64,000 bases of DNA from Ianthella basta. Lineage: Eukaryota; Porifera; Demospongiae; Verongiida; Ianthellidae. The translations under genes were made by a program, and so were the position numbers. Below are positions 36,360 to 48,462 of this stretch, in pieces. The stretch's first letter is position 1; every line of letters begins with the position of its first letter. A model generated the notes under the pieces. The model searched no databases. It was not told the DNA's origin and was given only the letters and a program-made list of their open reading frames with translations. Where the stretch lies: assembly GCA_964019415.1 (NCBI GenBank), contig OZ025873.1:8962734-9026733 (forward strand). Direction: 5' to 3'.

Positions 36360-39300
36360 ATGGCCCTACAGCCGGACGCCTCTGCTGACATCCAATCAAG
36401 GCAGGAGAAGCCAAAAACACTATCAAAATATCAAAGCAGAGCTGACAATGGTACAGAGATGCTATTGCTTGGTCCAGGCCATTGTATTCTCAGATGAGTG
36501 CATTTCAGTTCCCAGCCCTTCATGCATACATGGTATTGTTTAGTCTGGCTACATATAGATCCAACTTACACGCATGCAATTATGAGAAATCAGGTACCAT
36601 ATAGCTGGAAATTTTGCAGGGCATTAAATTTTGAGGATTGTGGTTTTGGCAGGAATCCGCAAACATTATATCCGCTAATGGTTTTGTAATATTATGAGTA
36701 TAAAATGGTCTGTTGAGTAATTTAAACTGCAAACTTTAGATCCACAAAATAATTTCATTTTATAATAACCAGAAACATTTCCAGCTATTTGGTATAATTA
36801 TAGGGGGTTGTCAAGTCTAGCCCTCTTGCCCAGGCCATCTGTAACAATTAGAGCAGGCATGGAGAGGACCTGGGCATCACTGAATATTGTTAGACTAACA
36901 GTTAATCTGGTGACTCATGCATGCACATGCAGATCATTTAATTAGAGTGTAAGTAGAAAATGTCACAAGTCAGTGACTGTCAATTTGCCAAGACTGTGAT
37001 TTTCTGACACTGCACATGGCAGGAAAACAGTTACAGATGTTGTTGACATCTATCAAGTGGTTAGATTGAGCGCTGCCGATTGAATACTGAAACATCAGCT
37101 ATAGCTGTTTCTGTCCATTCCAGAATAGTACAATTACACTGCTCTGCTAGTGTAGTGTTACACAAGGATCAAGTCTTTCAGAAGCTGCACATTTTGTGAA
37201 AAGCCATGCCTTACTTTGTCTCTTTAGCAGGAATGTACCAACTATATAGAAGCTAGTATTCCACTGTGATGATGGGAATATTAATATAAATTTATTTATA
37301 TTCCCATCATCATATCCATTCCCATGCCCTCTATTAACATTGACCCCAGTTTTTCTTTACATGGTACTCATCTGTATCTCTGCATCTTCCATTGTGTATG
37401 ATGTGTGCAGTGCTACATTGGACCATGATGTGTCCTAGTGCATGCCTATTGGCATGGTGCAATCTAATAATGAATTGAATTGAATTGAATTGAATCTACA
37501 CCCTCCGATTTGCGTGGTCTTACACACAAGGAGATTGGGAAGCAACAACAAACTTAATTACTCAAAATTGCAAGATCACAACTGAAATGACGAATGAAGG
37601 GAGGCACGAATGTACTGCACTTTCATATCTGTTCATTTGCTGCATGCAAATGGCTTTATCAATCCTGTACCAATGGCTGGTGTAGCACTAACTGGTTAGT
37701 AGAAAGACTATTGATGCAGAGCCCTGATGGGGCTGAATGAAGTGTGAAGTTCAACCAGCAATCAAATCCATGGATACATAAATTCATGACCAACAGCATT
37801 ATAGAAACACATTACTTTTTGTTATTGTCTGATCAATGAAATTTCCACCTCTGCATGAAGTTTGTGTATTTTGTATAGGTGTCTGTGTTGTTTACTTGAA
37901 GTTTTTTGATGGTGTCATACGTACCAATAGTATAATTATGTACAATAACTGCATTCACATCTAACAGGTGCACAAATCTCAGAGCAGCTTTAACACGCAT
38001 ATCACAAATGGGAGCTAGCCTGTCTTGAAAGTCAGTACCTTCAGTTCAGTTTAGTTGCAGTAACCAAAACATTAATTGCAACGGATCACAAAATACTTAC
38101 TGTTTCAATGTATGATGTGTCAAATAAGACACCGTGATGGCACAAAAAACTGGAAACATCAGAAGAAGCACCAAACTGTCATGTCTATCCATGTAACTAC
38201 CAGCTTACCTGTGTCTACTGGAATGAAACAGGAGACCCAGACCAGCTGCCATTGAAGAGAACACTAAGAGGAACAGTTGTTGTAAATTGGCAACATTATA
38301 GTACTTGCGTCAGGAAAGTATTAATATGCAACATCCAATATATAACAGCAATTTGGGGACTTTGACATTGAGTCATGATAGAAATGTTTGTAATAGAAAA
38401 GCTATAAATAAAAAGCTATATAAAAAGCCGTCACTTCATATATAAAAAGGTCTGTAAGAACACATAGTTCTTTCAAATTGATGAAGTCAAGAACTTGACT
38501 ACACCAAGCGATTTATTTCAGCAGCTGTCGACTGCTGCATTAATTCTTCAGTGGTTGTGGCTTACAAGTGTGTGCATGGTTGTTGAATGTGTGAGAGTGA
38601 CAGCTGATGATGAGCAAAATGAAAATGAATAAGAAATGGAATGAAATGAGTACGTTTTTGAGCCTATAGGCCTAGCTTGGAACAAGATGAAACAGGGCAT
38701 TTATGGGGTAGAATGTGTTGGAAGAGTGCGGAATTAGAGGAAGTGTGGTGAAGGCAGTAATTTTATGTGAAGTGTGAGGAATGTATGAAAGTCCAAGGAA
38801 GCAAATCAGACTGGTTCCAGATGGAGCAAGGTGTGAAGCATGCAAGGATGACTGTGTGATGTCCCCATGGTTCTTAAATATGTACATGGACCAAATAATT
38901 AGGTGCCATAGGAGAGGTTTAACGCAGGAATCAAGCTGGAAAAAGAAGTGTGCAGTTTGTCATATTTGCAGATGACCCAATGGTATAATGGCTGACAGTG
39001 GGGAGGATATGGAGGGTAATCTAAGGAACATGGAAGATGTGATGGCAAAGTGGAAGATGAAGATGAATTGGAAGAATGTTAAGGCAATGCATGGTTGTGA
39101 TCAGAGGAGGAGGTTCATGCAATGTTTCTGTGAAGGGTGAGAGGATCCATGGAGGTAGCAAAAGTGATGAAGAATCTAGAGGCAATGTTAAATGGCAATG
39201 GGTTATGAGAAGAGGAAGTTGAAAGTATAATTCAAATTGTTTGACATGCAGAACCATTGGGTTACTACGGCAGGAGGTTGTAGACCATAAAGAATTATGT

Positions 39301-42300
39301 CTAATAAAGAAGACCACAAAGTTGAGTGTATAATGCTATCGTAAAGCCTCCAATACTCTACGGCAGTGAAACATGCCATACTATGTACAGAGTAGGCATA
39401 TGAAGAAGCTGCAAGCAATAGAGATAGGAAAGTTAAGGGAGCGACGAGAACGGACAGTATGAGAAGTAGGACATTAGAAAGAGACTAAAGCAGGAAGTTA
39501 CACCGAATACTGGCCTAAGAGTGAAGAGACAATGGCTGAGGAAGATTAAAGAAATACCAGAGGAGAGATATATTGATAGAACTTCTACAGACTCAATTCT
39601 CAGGGTGTACATGTACATAATGTGGCTATTACAGATGCATCAGTGCATACAGTTCATGAGTGAACTGGTTGAAGACATATATGGCACCCAAGAACAACAG
39701 GGACGAAGGCTTGCTTATTCTTCATACATTGTAGAGGTACTCTTTTGCCACTCCCTCCTCGGCCATAGACTGCCAGAGAATGCCGAAACCTCTGAACAAC
39801 CTATGGCATGGCACTATATAGCATGAGCACCTGAGCATTGGCAATGAGGTGGCAAGTGGAAGATGCATGAAATCTTCTGCGGAAACCTTACGGAAATGGG
39901 TGGACATCATGTAATGTTCTGTGTATGGAATGAAAATTGATGATAGTATATAAACTGGTGAAGGTGACAATCATTGAAGAAGGGCAATGAAGACAAAGTA
40001 TCCGAGGAAACTAAAAAACATAACTAGAGTAGACAGGACGAGAAGTGAAGACATATATACATATGCATTAGATGGAAATAAAAAATGGAAAATTCGTATA
40101 TGCATTGGAAGCCACTAAGAAAGAACACCCTGTACATAGCTATCTACTGCATAAACGAAATGCTATCTCTATTGATCAAAATACATAATAGTTAGTTTTA
40201 AACCCTGTAAATGGCATAAAATGTAATCCTGGACCAGATAATACATGAATTAACATTAAAATTATCAAAATTATTGTCAAATAAATATTATGAATTTTAG
40301 ATTTACTATTACAACTGTCCATAATAGCTTTTGAATTACATCCTCCACACTTCCCTTTCTGGTATCCTTAGAGTTACTGTGGCAAAAGGCTTATGAGAAA
40401 ATTCTTGCTAAGAATGATACAGTGTCAGTAGAGGTGACACAGTGTATCTTCACTGGAAGCCCAGAAGTGGGGAAATCTGCTCTGAAGCACCTCCTGGTGC
40501 ACGATGTACCGGTACCCAAAGCAATGAGCATGAGCAACGCTACTGTGATGGACACACCGCAGCAGCTTCATGGAGACAATACCGGGACTATGACACGCAC
40601 ATACTCATATTCAGACAAATCAAGGGTATTCACAATCTCGTTCGAGCAGTATGCAAAAGTGGGAGACGACACTAAATGGAAGCTGGTCAGCAACGACATC
40701 ATGGGGAGGTCCCTACATTCCTTTGTTTCAAGCAAGGCACATGATCAGCTGCAGCCAAGAACGGGATTGCAAGCTTTTTTGAAAAGGGTCTTTACCCATA
40801 GAGGAAAGCAACTTGCAGCAGGCGATAGCGATGCAGATATTGCCTTACTTGATAAGGCACATGCCAGTTTTCAGATGGATATGCAAGAGGGAGATGACAG
40901 CATTGAGCTTAAGGATGCCTCCTTTATCCACCTGCTTGATGCTGGCGGTCAACCATCATTCCAGGATGCCCTACCACTCTTAGTTGCTACCCCCTGCACA
41001 TACATCCAAGTATTCAATGCAGCCCGAAACTTGGATCAGCCTGTCCCCATGACACACCATCCTGATGAAAAGAAAAGAACCAGCAAAGAGACAGGGTGGG
41101 AAATGATGCTGCGCTCCTTCTCCACCCTGCAGACCATGGATCACAAATGCTCCAAAGAGCTGGAAGCGTTGCAGCAGGAGGAAGGCCAGTTGCCACAACT
41201 TCGCATATTTGTAGTGGGCACTTTCAGAGATCAGCTGGTTGAGGATGGAAAAAGGCTAAAGGAGGCTAAGGAAGATATCAGCAAGCATCTAGAGGATTTG
41301 AGAGGAAAAAGGTATTATCGCTTGATTGAGACAAATCCAGAATCCAATCATCAGCCATTTTTCCTCGTCAGCAACGTGGAAATTGCAGGAGGGAGCGAAG
41401 AAGATGAAACTGCCCGTAGTTGCCTTCGTGATAGCCTCTGTAGTGCAAGATCAGCCCTCAAGCATAAGGTCCCAGTGGCATGGTTCATGTGTGAGCAAAT
41501 CACCCAAAGGGCTCAAAAAAAGTTTTTCAGGGTCCAGGATCTGAAGGCATTCTGCATGAAGAACCAGCTCATTGCAAATAATGCTAAGAAGGCTGACAAG
41601 CAGTTTCGTTCCCTCCTGCAGCAGTTGTCCCTCCTCGGCTTCTACACATTCTTCAATCTGAAGAATCTCGCAAAAGATGAGAGCAATTTTGTCTGCACTG
41701 ATACTGGAGTTTTCCTGATGGAGGTGTCCAAACTGCTGGCTGTACAATCGCATCACAGCCCTGCTGTGGAGGAGTTCAAGCGAAGTGGCATTATCACCAA
41801 TGACACACGTACGGGGATTTTTGAGGAGCTGGGCATCAGAGATGATGTTGATCCGAGATGGTTCCTGGCAGCTCTGGAACATGTTGGGCTCATGGCACGC
41901 AATGCATCAAACCCTAAGTACCCTCCTTCCTACTTCATGCCCCTAGCTCTCCCAGAAGGAAAGACAAAGTTGCCTGACCCCAGCACGGTGGCACCCCTCT
42001 GCTTCACCTTCAAGTTCAAGCGCGGCCCTAACAATCCCAATAAGTACATGCATCTCCCCCGGGGCATGTTCTGCCGACTGGCAGTGGAGCTCAGTAATGG
42101 GCCATGGGAGCCCATTCCATCGGAAAGTGATCGCACCACAGTCAAGTTCTACACTGATACGTTTGAGCTGTACCTCACAGAAGCACCAGAATTCATCATC
42201 CTTACTCCTGTCCTGGTGGAGGAGTTGGACAGGAATGGGAAGGATCCACTCTCAGAATTGCACGAGCTCTGCAAACAATTGTATGAAACACTTGAGAAGA

Positions 42301-42906
42301 GCATCATTTCCTCTGCTAAGGATGTGCTAGGAGAGCAATTCAGCCAAACAGCCAAGATTGTGTTTGGGTTCGATTGTGAGATTTGCTGTGGGACAGTGGC
42401 TCATTTAGCCTCAGATTCAGAAAATGGGAAATCTCTGATCTGCCAAGCCAGCAAGAAGCGAAAACCAGGCCAGAAAATACAGCAAAGAATCTGGTTCAGT
42501 CCAGTTAGTGGAGCAGAGGTGAGGGAATGGAAAGTATGAATTTAAGCTAGGTTATATTACCAGTTAAATTCTGTATAATTATAACTATCTATCTGATCCT
42601 TTTCCAACCGTATAGCTGTTATACTGTTGATTATTATTTCTCCAGCACTAAGCACTACTTGACAACTTAACCTCTACCCGTTATCACCTGTACTGTGTAC
42701 TTCATTACAGCTTGTGAAGGCTGACGAGGCCAATATTTGGATGATTACCGAAAAGGCATACCTGGCTGCTGGCGGTCACCCACCCACCCAGTCTCTGGGG
42801 GGCGTCGGCACAGCCACTCTCGCTGGTACGGCTGCCGCTGTTGCTGTGACCGCCGAGGACGAGAGGAAGAAGAAAGGTAAGGGACACTCCTGGATTGTGT
42901 CTTTGG

Positions 42907-42967
<61 letters not shown>

Positions 42968-44086
42968 TGTCCAGTGTTTGGCAAAAGCTGTGTGAGTATG
43001 CCAGAAGGGTGACAGATCTGCAGCCAGCGGGTCTGGCATTTGGAAGGTTGAAAACTTGGTTTTTGCTTTGGTTACAAGTCAAGTCATACTTGTGAACCAC
43101 AAACCACTGGGAAAGTAAGGAACTTGTGTAATTCTCTGTTAGGTGCTAGCGCACTTTCCTGTGTTCAACACTGGTAGTGCAACGTATGCTAGTCACTTAG
43201 ACATTACCAAGTGTAGGTGGGGAATTCTACGGCCAGGAGCACAGGACGGATACTCTGATGCCGTCACTCAAGGCCGTACCCCACCTCTCTCATCTCATGG
43301 GTCTTGCAAGCCCATAGATGAGTACCCCTACTGCACCGAGGGGGCCATGCGACTGGGGTGATAAGGCTGGTGTCTCCGCAGCCAACGGTGCCACCGGTCT
43401 TGTTGCCACCTGCTGGCTCACCCCATTAATGGGGTCCACTTAGCCAAGTCTTGGCTGTGGTATTACAAGTTACAAGTGTGTGTTTGTGTGCATGGTCATA
43501 TATGTTTGGTTGTATATCAGCTGTGAAGTGTCCTTCTACATGCATGCATTGACACCCATGTAGTTTCAGAGCCAAACTTACCCAGGGAAAATGTGTCCCA
43601 GAATGAAACATTTGATTCAGACCCAGAACCCACTTTGCCCCATGAGATATTGTCCCAGAAAGTGTATGGTGAGTTATAATTAGCTATCTGAGTGTCATTA
43701 TGAAGAATTCAAGTACTTATGAAGAGCCTGTCTTCCCTGCAGATCGTAATAGACACCTCATGCTCCTCAGAATACATGTGAGCAGAAATGCTGCAGATAA
43801 ATGGAAACCAGTTCTTGAAGGAATTGGGTTTGACTCATCAACAATTAATGCATGCAAGAATGAGAAGGATGAAGAAGCAGTACAAACTGGGCTGACAAAA
43901 TGGATTGAAGGCAAAGGCCAACAACCTCCAACCTGGCAAGTGTTACTTGAAGCCATGAAGTATGCAAATATTGGAGTGCAATACCGGAACAATCTGAGAA
44001 CTGAACTAGGCCTTCCTAAAGAGGACGAAGGTGAGGTACAGTATTATAGTGCTTGTCCTGTGACAAGTGACTTCATTAGACTGTGA
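36360..44086 (+). CDS. Roc-COR-TSG101(PRR)-Death chimera (Roco-A2)
   Basis: Exon model: 36360-36450, 40372-42518, 42711-42876, 43570-43668, 43743-44086; 948 aa with all phases matching. The first two exons encode the same Roc-COR protein as Roco-A1 (P-loop GSPEVGKS at 59-66, DAGGQ at about 220, COR to IWFSPVSGAE). Exon 3 starts LVKADEANIWMITEKAY, which aligns with VKNEEGKVFIVRES in Roco-B. It then passes in frame into TSG101 exon 6 sequence (PPTQSLGGVGTATLAG to EDERKKK) and uses the TSG101 phase-1 donor. The next exon supplies AG to complete a Glu codon and codes an acidic linker. The last exon is a Death domain (KWKPVLEGIGF, LTKWIEGKG, TWQVLLEAMKY). If the GTACAG donor at 44036 is used, the acceptor at 44191 gives GAG-TAG and a 933-aa protein. 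I could not exclude extra exons in 42877-43569. The function is inferred to be ROCO/Death signalling. Confidence 0.75.
38628..39598 (+). mobile_element. Decayed LINE RT fragment in Roco-A2 intron
   Basis: Duplicate of the remnant at 14470-15440 with the same stops; only a few substitutions were seen. Confidence 0.6.
42756..42964 (+). other. Captured TSG101 exon 6/intron 6 fragment
   Basis: From about GCTGGCGG at 42766 the sequence matches TSG101 exon 6 to its donor (42876/42877). The match runs on through GGGACACTCCTGGATTGTGTC into a (TG)n tract (42909-42964), then stops. The exon part is closest to the gene at 57 kb and the intron part to the copy at 19.6 kb, so it may derive from another allele. 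Confidence 0.85.
42965..43569 (+). other. Unassigned sequence between Roco-A2 exons
   Basis: No domain or known repeat was recognised. 43180-43440 is GC-richer than its surroundings and may be an unrecognised repeat or an exon I could not place. Confidence 0.3.
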
Positions 44087-44474
44087 GAGATGCATGGTTG
44101 TTGAGAGTTGCTGCCTGCAGCTGCTTGGTACTGCATCTTTGACTCATGCCCACAGGCCTTCACTTTCTTTGTTTCCTTCCTCCCTTTGCAGGAGTAGTTC
44201 ACTTTCCTGCATGACTGTTTTCTGCTATAATCAGTAGCTAACAATATCTGAGTCATAAATGTAAGGAAGAATATATCTTTTATTTTTATCCATGTATAAC
44301 CCTCTATAGTTATATATCACTCTAATTCCATGTAATGATTGCATTTATACCATTTGTATTCTCCACTGTATAATTCTACTGAATTGAAACACAGTTGCCA
44401 CAGTGCACCAAAACAGTACAATCAGTATATCATCTGACATTGCAAGATGTTACCATCCTGTGAATATATGCATA

Positions 44475-44671
<197 letters not shown>

Positions 44672-44763
44672 TGACTACTGCCTAGAGCTGTATGATCCCT
44701 CCCTGCAAGGCTCATGAGCTTCACCATGAATGGTCCACAGGACACACTGCCACACAACTCAAT

Positions 44764-45364
44764 TATTGTATTGTATTGTATTGTATTTATTAAGGTTACC
44801 CCTTCAGCACAAGGCTGGTGTGAATGGGGGACCCGACAAGGTACAGTAGGATAAAGGCAACAGGGAAAACATGAAAAATAGACAACAGGGAGAACATGAA
44901 ATAATATACTGTTATTGAATTGTGATAAATTGCATTGTCATAACATAATTCAATGGTTCAATCCAAGTCAATGAAATATTGCTTTAAGGCTGATTTAAAA
45001 GTAGTGTCACTCGCATCTCTGATTGACAAAGGTAGACTGTTCCAATCCTGCCCTGCACAGTAAGCAAAGGACCTGCTCAGCCAATTGGTCTTGCATGGTT
45101 TCAAATGCAGATCATTTGGCCTCCTTGCACTCCGCAGCCCAAGGCTCTCATTCGTTGCAAACATTCTCTTCATATAGTTCGGTCCCATACCTCTTAAGCA
45201 TCTTCTGGTGACACCACCCTCTGCATCCTCCTTCTGTTGTGAAGGGTCATCCAGCCCAGCCTCGACCTCATGCTTGCAGACGGACAGCCATAATCTTCAT
45301 CTAGAATAAATCTCATGCCTCTCTTCTGCACACGCCCCAAATAAATACAATACAATACAATACA

Positions 45365-45366
<2 letters not shown>
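44764..45366 (-). mobile_element. 5'-truncated LINE 3' end with mirrored tails
   Basis: The minus strand encodes RVQKRGMRFILDEDYGCPSA, then a WNSLPLSIRDASDTTFKSAL segment ending YFIDLD and a stop. This is the typical C-terminus of Jockey/CR1-like LINE reverse transcriptases. The frame is broken between the two parts. The 3' tail is AATAAATACAATACAATACA (minus, ending about 44764). The same AATAAATACAATACAATAC tail also occurs at the other end on the + strand (45338-45366), so the element is bounded by inverted tails and abuts an (AC)n tract. Confidence 0.75.

Positions 45367-45444
<78 letters not shown>
45367..45444 (+). repeat. (AC)n microsatellite
   Basis: About 78 bp of AC with one GC interruption, directly joined to the LINE tail. 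Confidence 0.97.
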
Positions 45445-45446
<2 letters not shown>

Positions 45447-45477
45447 CACTGCAATTATGTATTATGTCAGATGGCAA

Positions 45478-45950
45478 AGATCAGTGTAACCATCATGCCT
45501 CCTCTGTGGAGGCCTACAGACCCTAAGGCATGCTCTTGATGGCTGTGAGCATGCCTTCCAAGAGAGCTGGTAAAACAAAGGCATGATGAGGTGCTCATAA
45601 AGTAATCCTATCATATACTTCTGTAAACATCTCTGCATGTGCTCCTGGATTCCACATTTCTGGTGAACTCAGTACAGATGTCTATAACTTTATAATGCAC
45701 CTTTGCCCTACATCAATGAGACCAGACATCATCCTTGGAAGGAGCAGACTAAGCTGATCTTCCTCACTGAACTGACTGTGTGCTTCAAAGTAAATTTAGC
45801 TTATGCTAGCATGAGGAAGAGAAACAGGTACACACAAAGATCTTGCAAACCAAGTGAGACCCTCTGGGTACACCTGTCATCTGCAGACGGTACAAGTCGG
45901 ATCCAAAGGGATCATGGATGAGCTCAGCTTCCAGCACCTGCATCCCTTTG
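45478..45950 (+). mobile_element. Decayed R2-like LINE C-terminal piece
   Basis: A + frame reads CLLCGGLQTLRHALDGCEHAF, a CCHC knuckle like that after the RT of R2-type or related LINEs. About 180 bp later, LIFLTELTVCFKVNLAYASMRKRNRY resembles the following ELTVPWE..A..RK..RY motif. Stops lie between them. Only these two motifs support the call. 45951-46290 shows nothing recognisable. Confidence 0.5.
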
Positions 45951-46290
45951 TTGCACAGGACGACCCCAAATCAGCAACCTGTACTTCCAGCTAGCCAGGG
46001 TAGCCATTTCGGAACCCTTCAGTGTTTAGTGTTCAATTAAGGAACATGTCATCTAGTTAGTGCTGCAGCCTGAACATATAATGCATCCCAAGTATCACTG
46101 CCTTATAGCTGGGCCTTACCATACATGATATATTATTTAGCTTGTGTTTGGACCACCCTGATGTCACTTGATGTATCATGTGTGTCTTGTTTTCCAGTAT
46201 CAAGACTGGCACTACATCTGCTTTGATGTAACTCCTCTATTGTGTGATTGCTAGTTATTAATGTTTGGGAATAAAAAACATGACAGGTAA

Positions 46291-46442
<152 letters not shown>

Positions 46443-47420
46443 TGTGAGCAGAGATCACCATACGTATAATAGCTACACGAATGTGTACAGTGGAGTGTGC
46501 ATGCAGCTATGCAAGGTATTACAAATGGGACTCTACCTTTGAGATGAAAGGGGTCTGATGGAATTGCAGCAGGTGCTTAATTGCATACTGTTTGTGATAT
46601 TTGATCTATCAGTCTGACCTGTATTGCTGATAGCAAGGTGTGTGCATGTGTGTATGCAGCAATTTGAATAGTGCAGCTTAAAGTGTCAACCTGCTCAAGA
46701 GCTCTTCTCACTGTCTACACATGAAGGTGTGTGGTGCACCTTGCGATGTGCCACTATGCAAAGTATCGCAAGTGGGACTCTACCACAGAGATAAGAGTCA
46801 ATTCTTTGAATGGCATCTTGCCCTTGTTGTAGCCTATTCTTTAGCAGAGCATTCCTGTTCCTGGCACTTATCACTCAGGTATACGGCTGTACAGTGCCAA
46901 TCTTAGCATAAGGCATTAATGTTGTGTAATGTCTATATACAGCCAGTTACACATTAGTCTAGCCCACTCCAGATCCACTCTACCTCCAGAGCGATTACCC
47001 AACAATGCAACCAGTGGCGAAGTGGGTCTAGTGCACGTACAGACTAGTTATACATATTTCCTTTGTGTATAACAAAGTGTGTGCATGCATGTGTATATGG
47101 AGCAACTTGAATAGTGTAGTTTGTAGTGTTCTGCTGAAGACACCTGTGCATAGTGCAGGTTGGGGTGTGCATGCAGTTCAGTTCAGTTTATACATTTCCA
47201 TGTTTATTGCAAAGCCCTACTTCATAACTACCTTACTTAATGACATAGTACAGGTTGAAGTGTGCAATTACGTGAAGTGTCATTCATAAGTGGGACTCTA
47301 CCTCAGCTGCATGTGGAGTCAGGAGGAGACTCATTCGCATGCCGATATAGTGTCACCTAATCTGTATACACCATTCCCAGACTTATCCTATAACACAGGA
47401 ATGTGCCAGCTCAGTTCTTA
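46443..47420 (+). repeat. Partial, older copy of segment A (A3)
   Basis: 46443-46915 matches 9414-9885, and 47265-47420 matches 10664-10826. The material between was deleted or replaced by unrelated sequence (46916-47264). Similarity is lower than A1 to A2, so this copy is older. 47421-47548 is non-coding. Confidence 0.75.
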
Positions 47421-48129
47421 GACTATTTAATAGTAGCACTAAATAGCTACTTTGTACATAATAAGCAGCCACATATTACATAGTGAATGAACTTTCTCCA
47501 AGTCACAAGTGCATGTATAGGTATGCGCGTAACATAATATTATATAGCATAGGCTGATCCAGGATTTCTGAAGGGGGTGGTTTAAAGTAGTTAGTTAGGT
47601 GCACACAGTGTCCCTGAAGTAATTCTGGTCTAAATCTGTCCTATTTCCTACTTAAAAGACTACATATGTTACACACATACTATATAGCAAAAGGGAGCTT
47701 CCTTTGCACCTCTGCGTGGATCCCCTTAGATCTGCCATGCACTGTGTACCCTGTACTAGTCTGCTGTATCTGTTGTGTGCACAGTAATTTATTGATGTTA
47801 CATAATGCTACTCCTACATGCAGTATATGGCATTGACTGTGAAAGTACATGTCTAATATGTCCGCATTGCATATGTACAGTGACAACATGTTCATGTTAT
47901 GGCCCTAATAATGCATGTGGTGCAAACACAGGCCATGTATCTAGTATATAGCTATAGCTTGCTGGAAGGTATAATAGAGTGCACATACGAAGTCTGAGGA
48001 TTGAGTCAGATGCACACATCCTCAAAGTATTGCCTACCAACTGCAGAATTCAGAGGCAATTCGGATGCGGTTGTAAGCGTCATCTCATGTTCATCTTACT
48101 ATCGTTTCCGTCAATTAATAGAGTGCCGA

Positions 48130-48295
48130 AGTAGACCGGAAGCAGTGATCAGTGGATGAATGCCTTTATAAACCGGGCACTGCTTAGCTGCAACAGATTC
48201 ACTGGGTCCGCAGCGGCGGGAAGAGGAAAGCTAGAAACTAGCGAGGCTAAAGGCTGGAGTACATTAAACGGCATTAAGGGAAGAAACTTTGGAAG
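48130..48295 (+). promoter_or_regulatory. Promoter and non-coding exon 1 of Roco-B2
   Basis: AGACCGGAAGCAGTG (48134 onward), TTTATAAA at 48165-48172 and a donor GGAAG/GTAAGTCC at 48295/48296. TCGCGA lies at 48372-48377 in the short intron before the acceptor at 48417. The TATA box is TATATAAA in B1 and TTTATAAA here. Confidence 0.6.
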
Positions 48296-48462
48296 GTAAG
48301 TCCTTCACGAGTCATTCACTCCTGAAAACTGTCCGTATACGTTGACTACAGCCGCTAATGAAGTCGGACACTCGCGAAAGTGTATACTATTAAGAAATGT
48401 TCACCTTGTTATTGCAGTAGAACCCATCAACCAAAGGCTGCAGTTCCCAGCAATTATCCAGG

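Noticed and set aside
43143-43361. Possible extra exon of Roco-A2 after TTAG at 43142
   Set aside because: Including it would not keep the phase needed by the exon at 43570, and no domain is visible.
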